In this document: piece after piece, positions 5,612-5,694 of the stretch
Layout of the letters: each line of letters starts with the position of its first letter
Numbering within the stretch: the first letter of the stretch is position 1
DNA from: Pseudomonadota bacterium
GTDB taxonomy: Bacteria; Myxococcota; Bradymonadia; UBA4248
DNA length: 5,694 nucleotides
Assembly (NCBI GenBank): GCA_017613855.1
Contig: JAGACY010000210.1
Location: forward strand, 1 to 5,694
Direction: 5' to 3'
Made by a program: the position numbers and the translations under genes
Notes under the pieces: model-generated
The model's database searches: none
The model's input: the letters and a program-made list of their open reading frames with translations, nothing else
What the model was told of the DNA's origin: nothing

Positions 5612-5649
5612 GGCCGTATGCCATGAGGCGCAGCCGATTGGCATAGGCC
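5612..5649. repeat. Bulged GGCC palindrome upstream of the terminator
   Basis: GGCC-G-TATGCCA (5612-5623) is the inverse of TGGCATA-GGCC (5639-5649) with one bulged base, around a 15-base loop that itself contains GGC-GCA-GCC. The arrangement, GGCC then a one-base bulge then TAT(T)GCC, matches the hairpin at 4123-4151. Both lie 3' of minus-strand genes. Confidence 0.6.
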
Positions 5650-5674
5650 GCGTCCCATATAAAAATACCTATAA

Positions 5675-5694
5675 TTATTCGCAGTCGATGGGGC
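5675..5694 (-). CDS. Possible last codons of an upstream minus-strand gene (partial)
   Basis: One minus-strand frame reads PIDCE followed by TAA at 5677-5675, just before the palindrome and the strong terminator. The terminator implies that some minus-strand transcript enters from the right, so a gene ending near here is expected. Five codons are too few to prove this frame or to name a product. Confidence 0.25.

Noticed and set aside
5488..5694. Long open minus-strand frame joining the window edge to the SH3b gene
   Set aside because: It would have to read through a textbook terminator and its T-tract; the predicted peptide is low-complexity, and a promoter lies inside it.

Overview
The window is a single-strand (minus) chromosomal block from a Gram-negative-type bacterium of moderate GC. 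It is dominated by the protein-quality-control cluster tig-clpP-clpX, with an unrecognised SH3b-domain protein upstream. The tig-clpP-clpX order is a widely conserved housekeeping arrangement. Protein features such as the shortened, degenerate PPIase domain of trigger factor and the acidic ClpP leader do not fix a phylum. I would guess a deltaproteobacterial/Myxococcota-like or PVC-like lineage, but this is a weak inference.

Layout, read right to left in the direction of transcription. 5694-5675 may hold the last codons of an upstream minus-strand gene. It is followed by a bulged palindrome (5612-5649) and a strong intrinsic terminator (5605-5557). A sigma70-type promoter abuts that terminator (TTGACG at 5553-5548, TACACT at 5530-5525) and drives a 439-residue protein (5472-4153). 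That protein has a charged coiled-coil N-terminus, two bacterial SH3 domains, and a C-terminal domain that looks like a catalytically dead C39/papain-like fold. The 323-bp spacer 3830-4152 carries two hairpins right after that stop codon, a cluster of TTATGCAT repeats, and a good promoter for tig (TTGACG at 3928-3923, TAGAAT at 3904-3899). Next come trigger factor (3829-2570), ClpP (2385-1717, from the best-supported start) and ClpX (1647-232, TTG start). The left end, 1-231, holds a palindromic repeat and perhaps the end of a convergent plus-strand gene (stop at 45-47).

How the genes work together: trigger factor meets nascent chains at the ribosome exit tunnel. ClpX unfolds tagged or damaged proteins and feeds them to the ClpP peptidase barrel. 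All the catalytic and coupling motifs of ClpX and ClpP are intact. The SH3b protein has its own promoter and no evident functional link to the cluster.

The most unusual non-genic signal is a pair of related imperfect palindromes. One lies after clpX (111-184) and one in the tig-clpP spacer (2461-2519). They are in opposite orientation, share an identical 16-mer, and look like members of a dispersed small repeat family. I see no CRISPR array, tRNA, rRNA or insertion sequence. Nothing here is convincingly a new multi-gene system.
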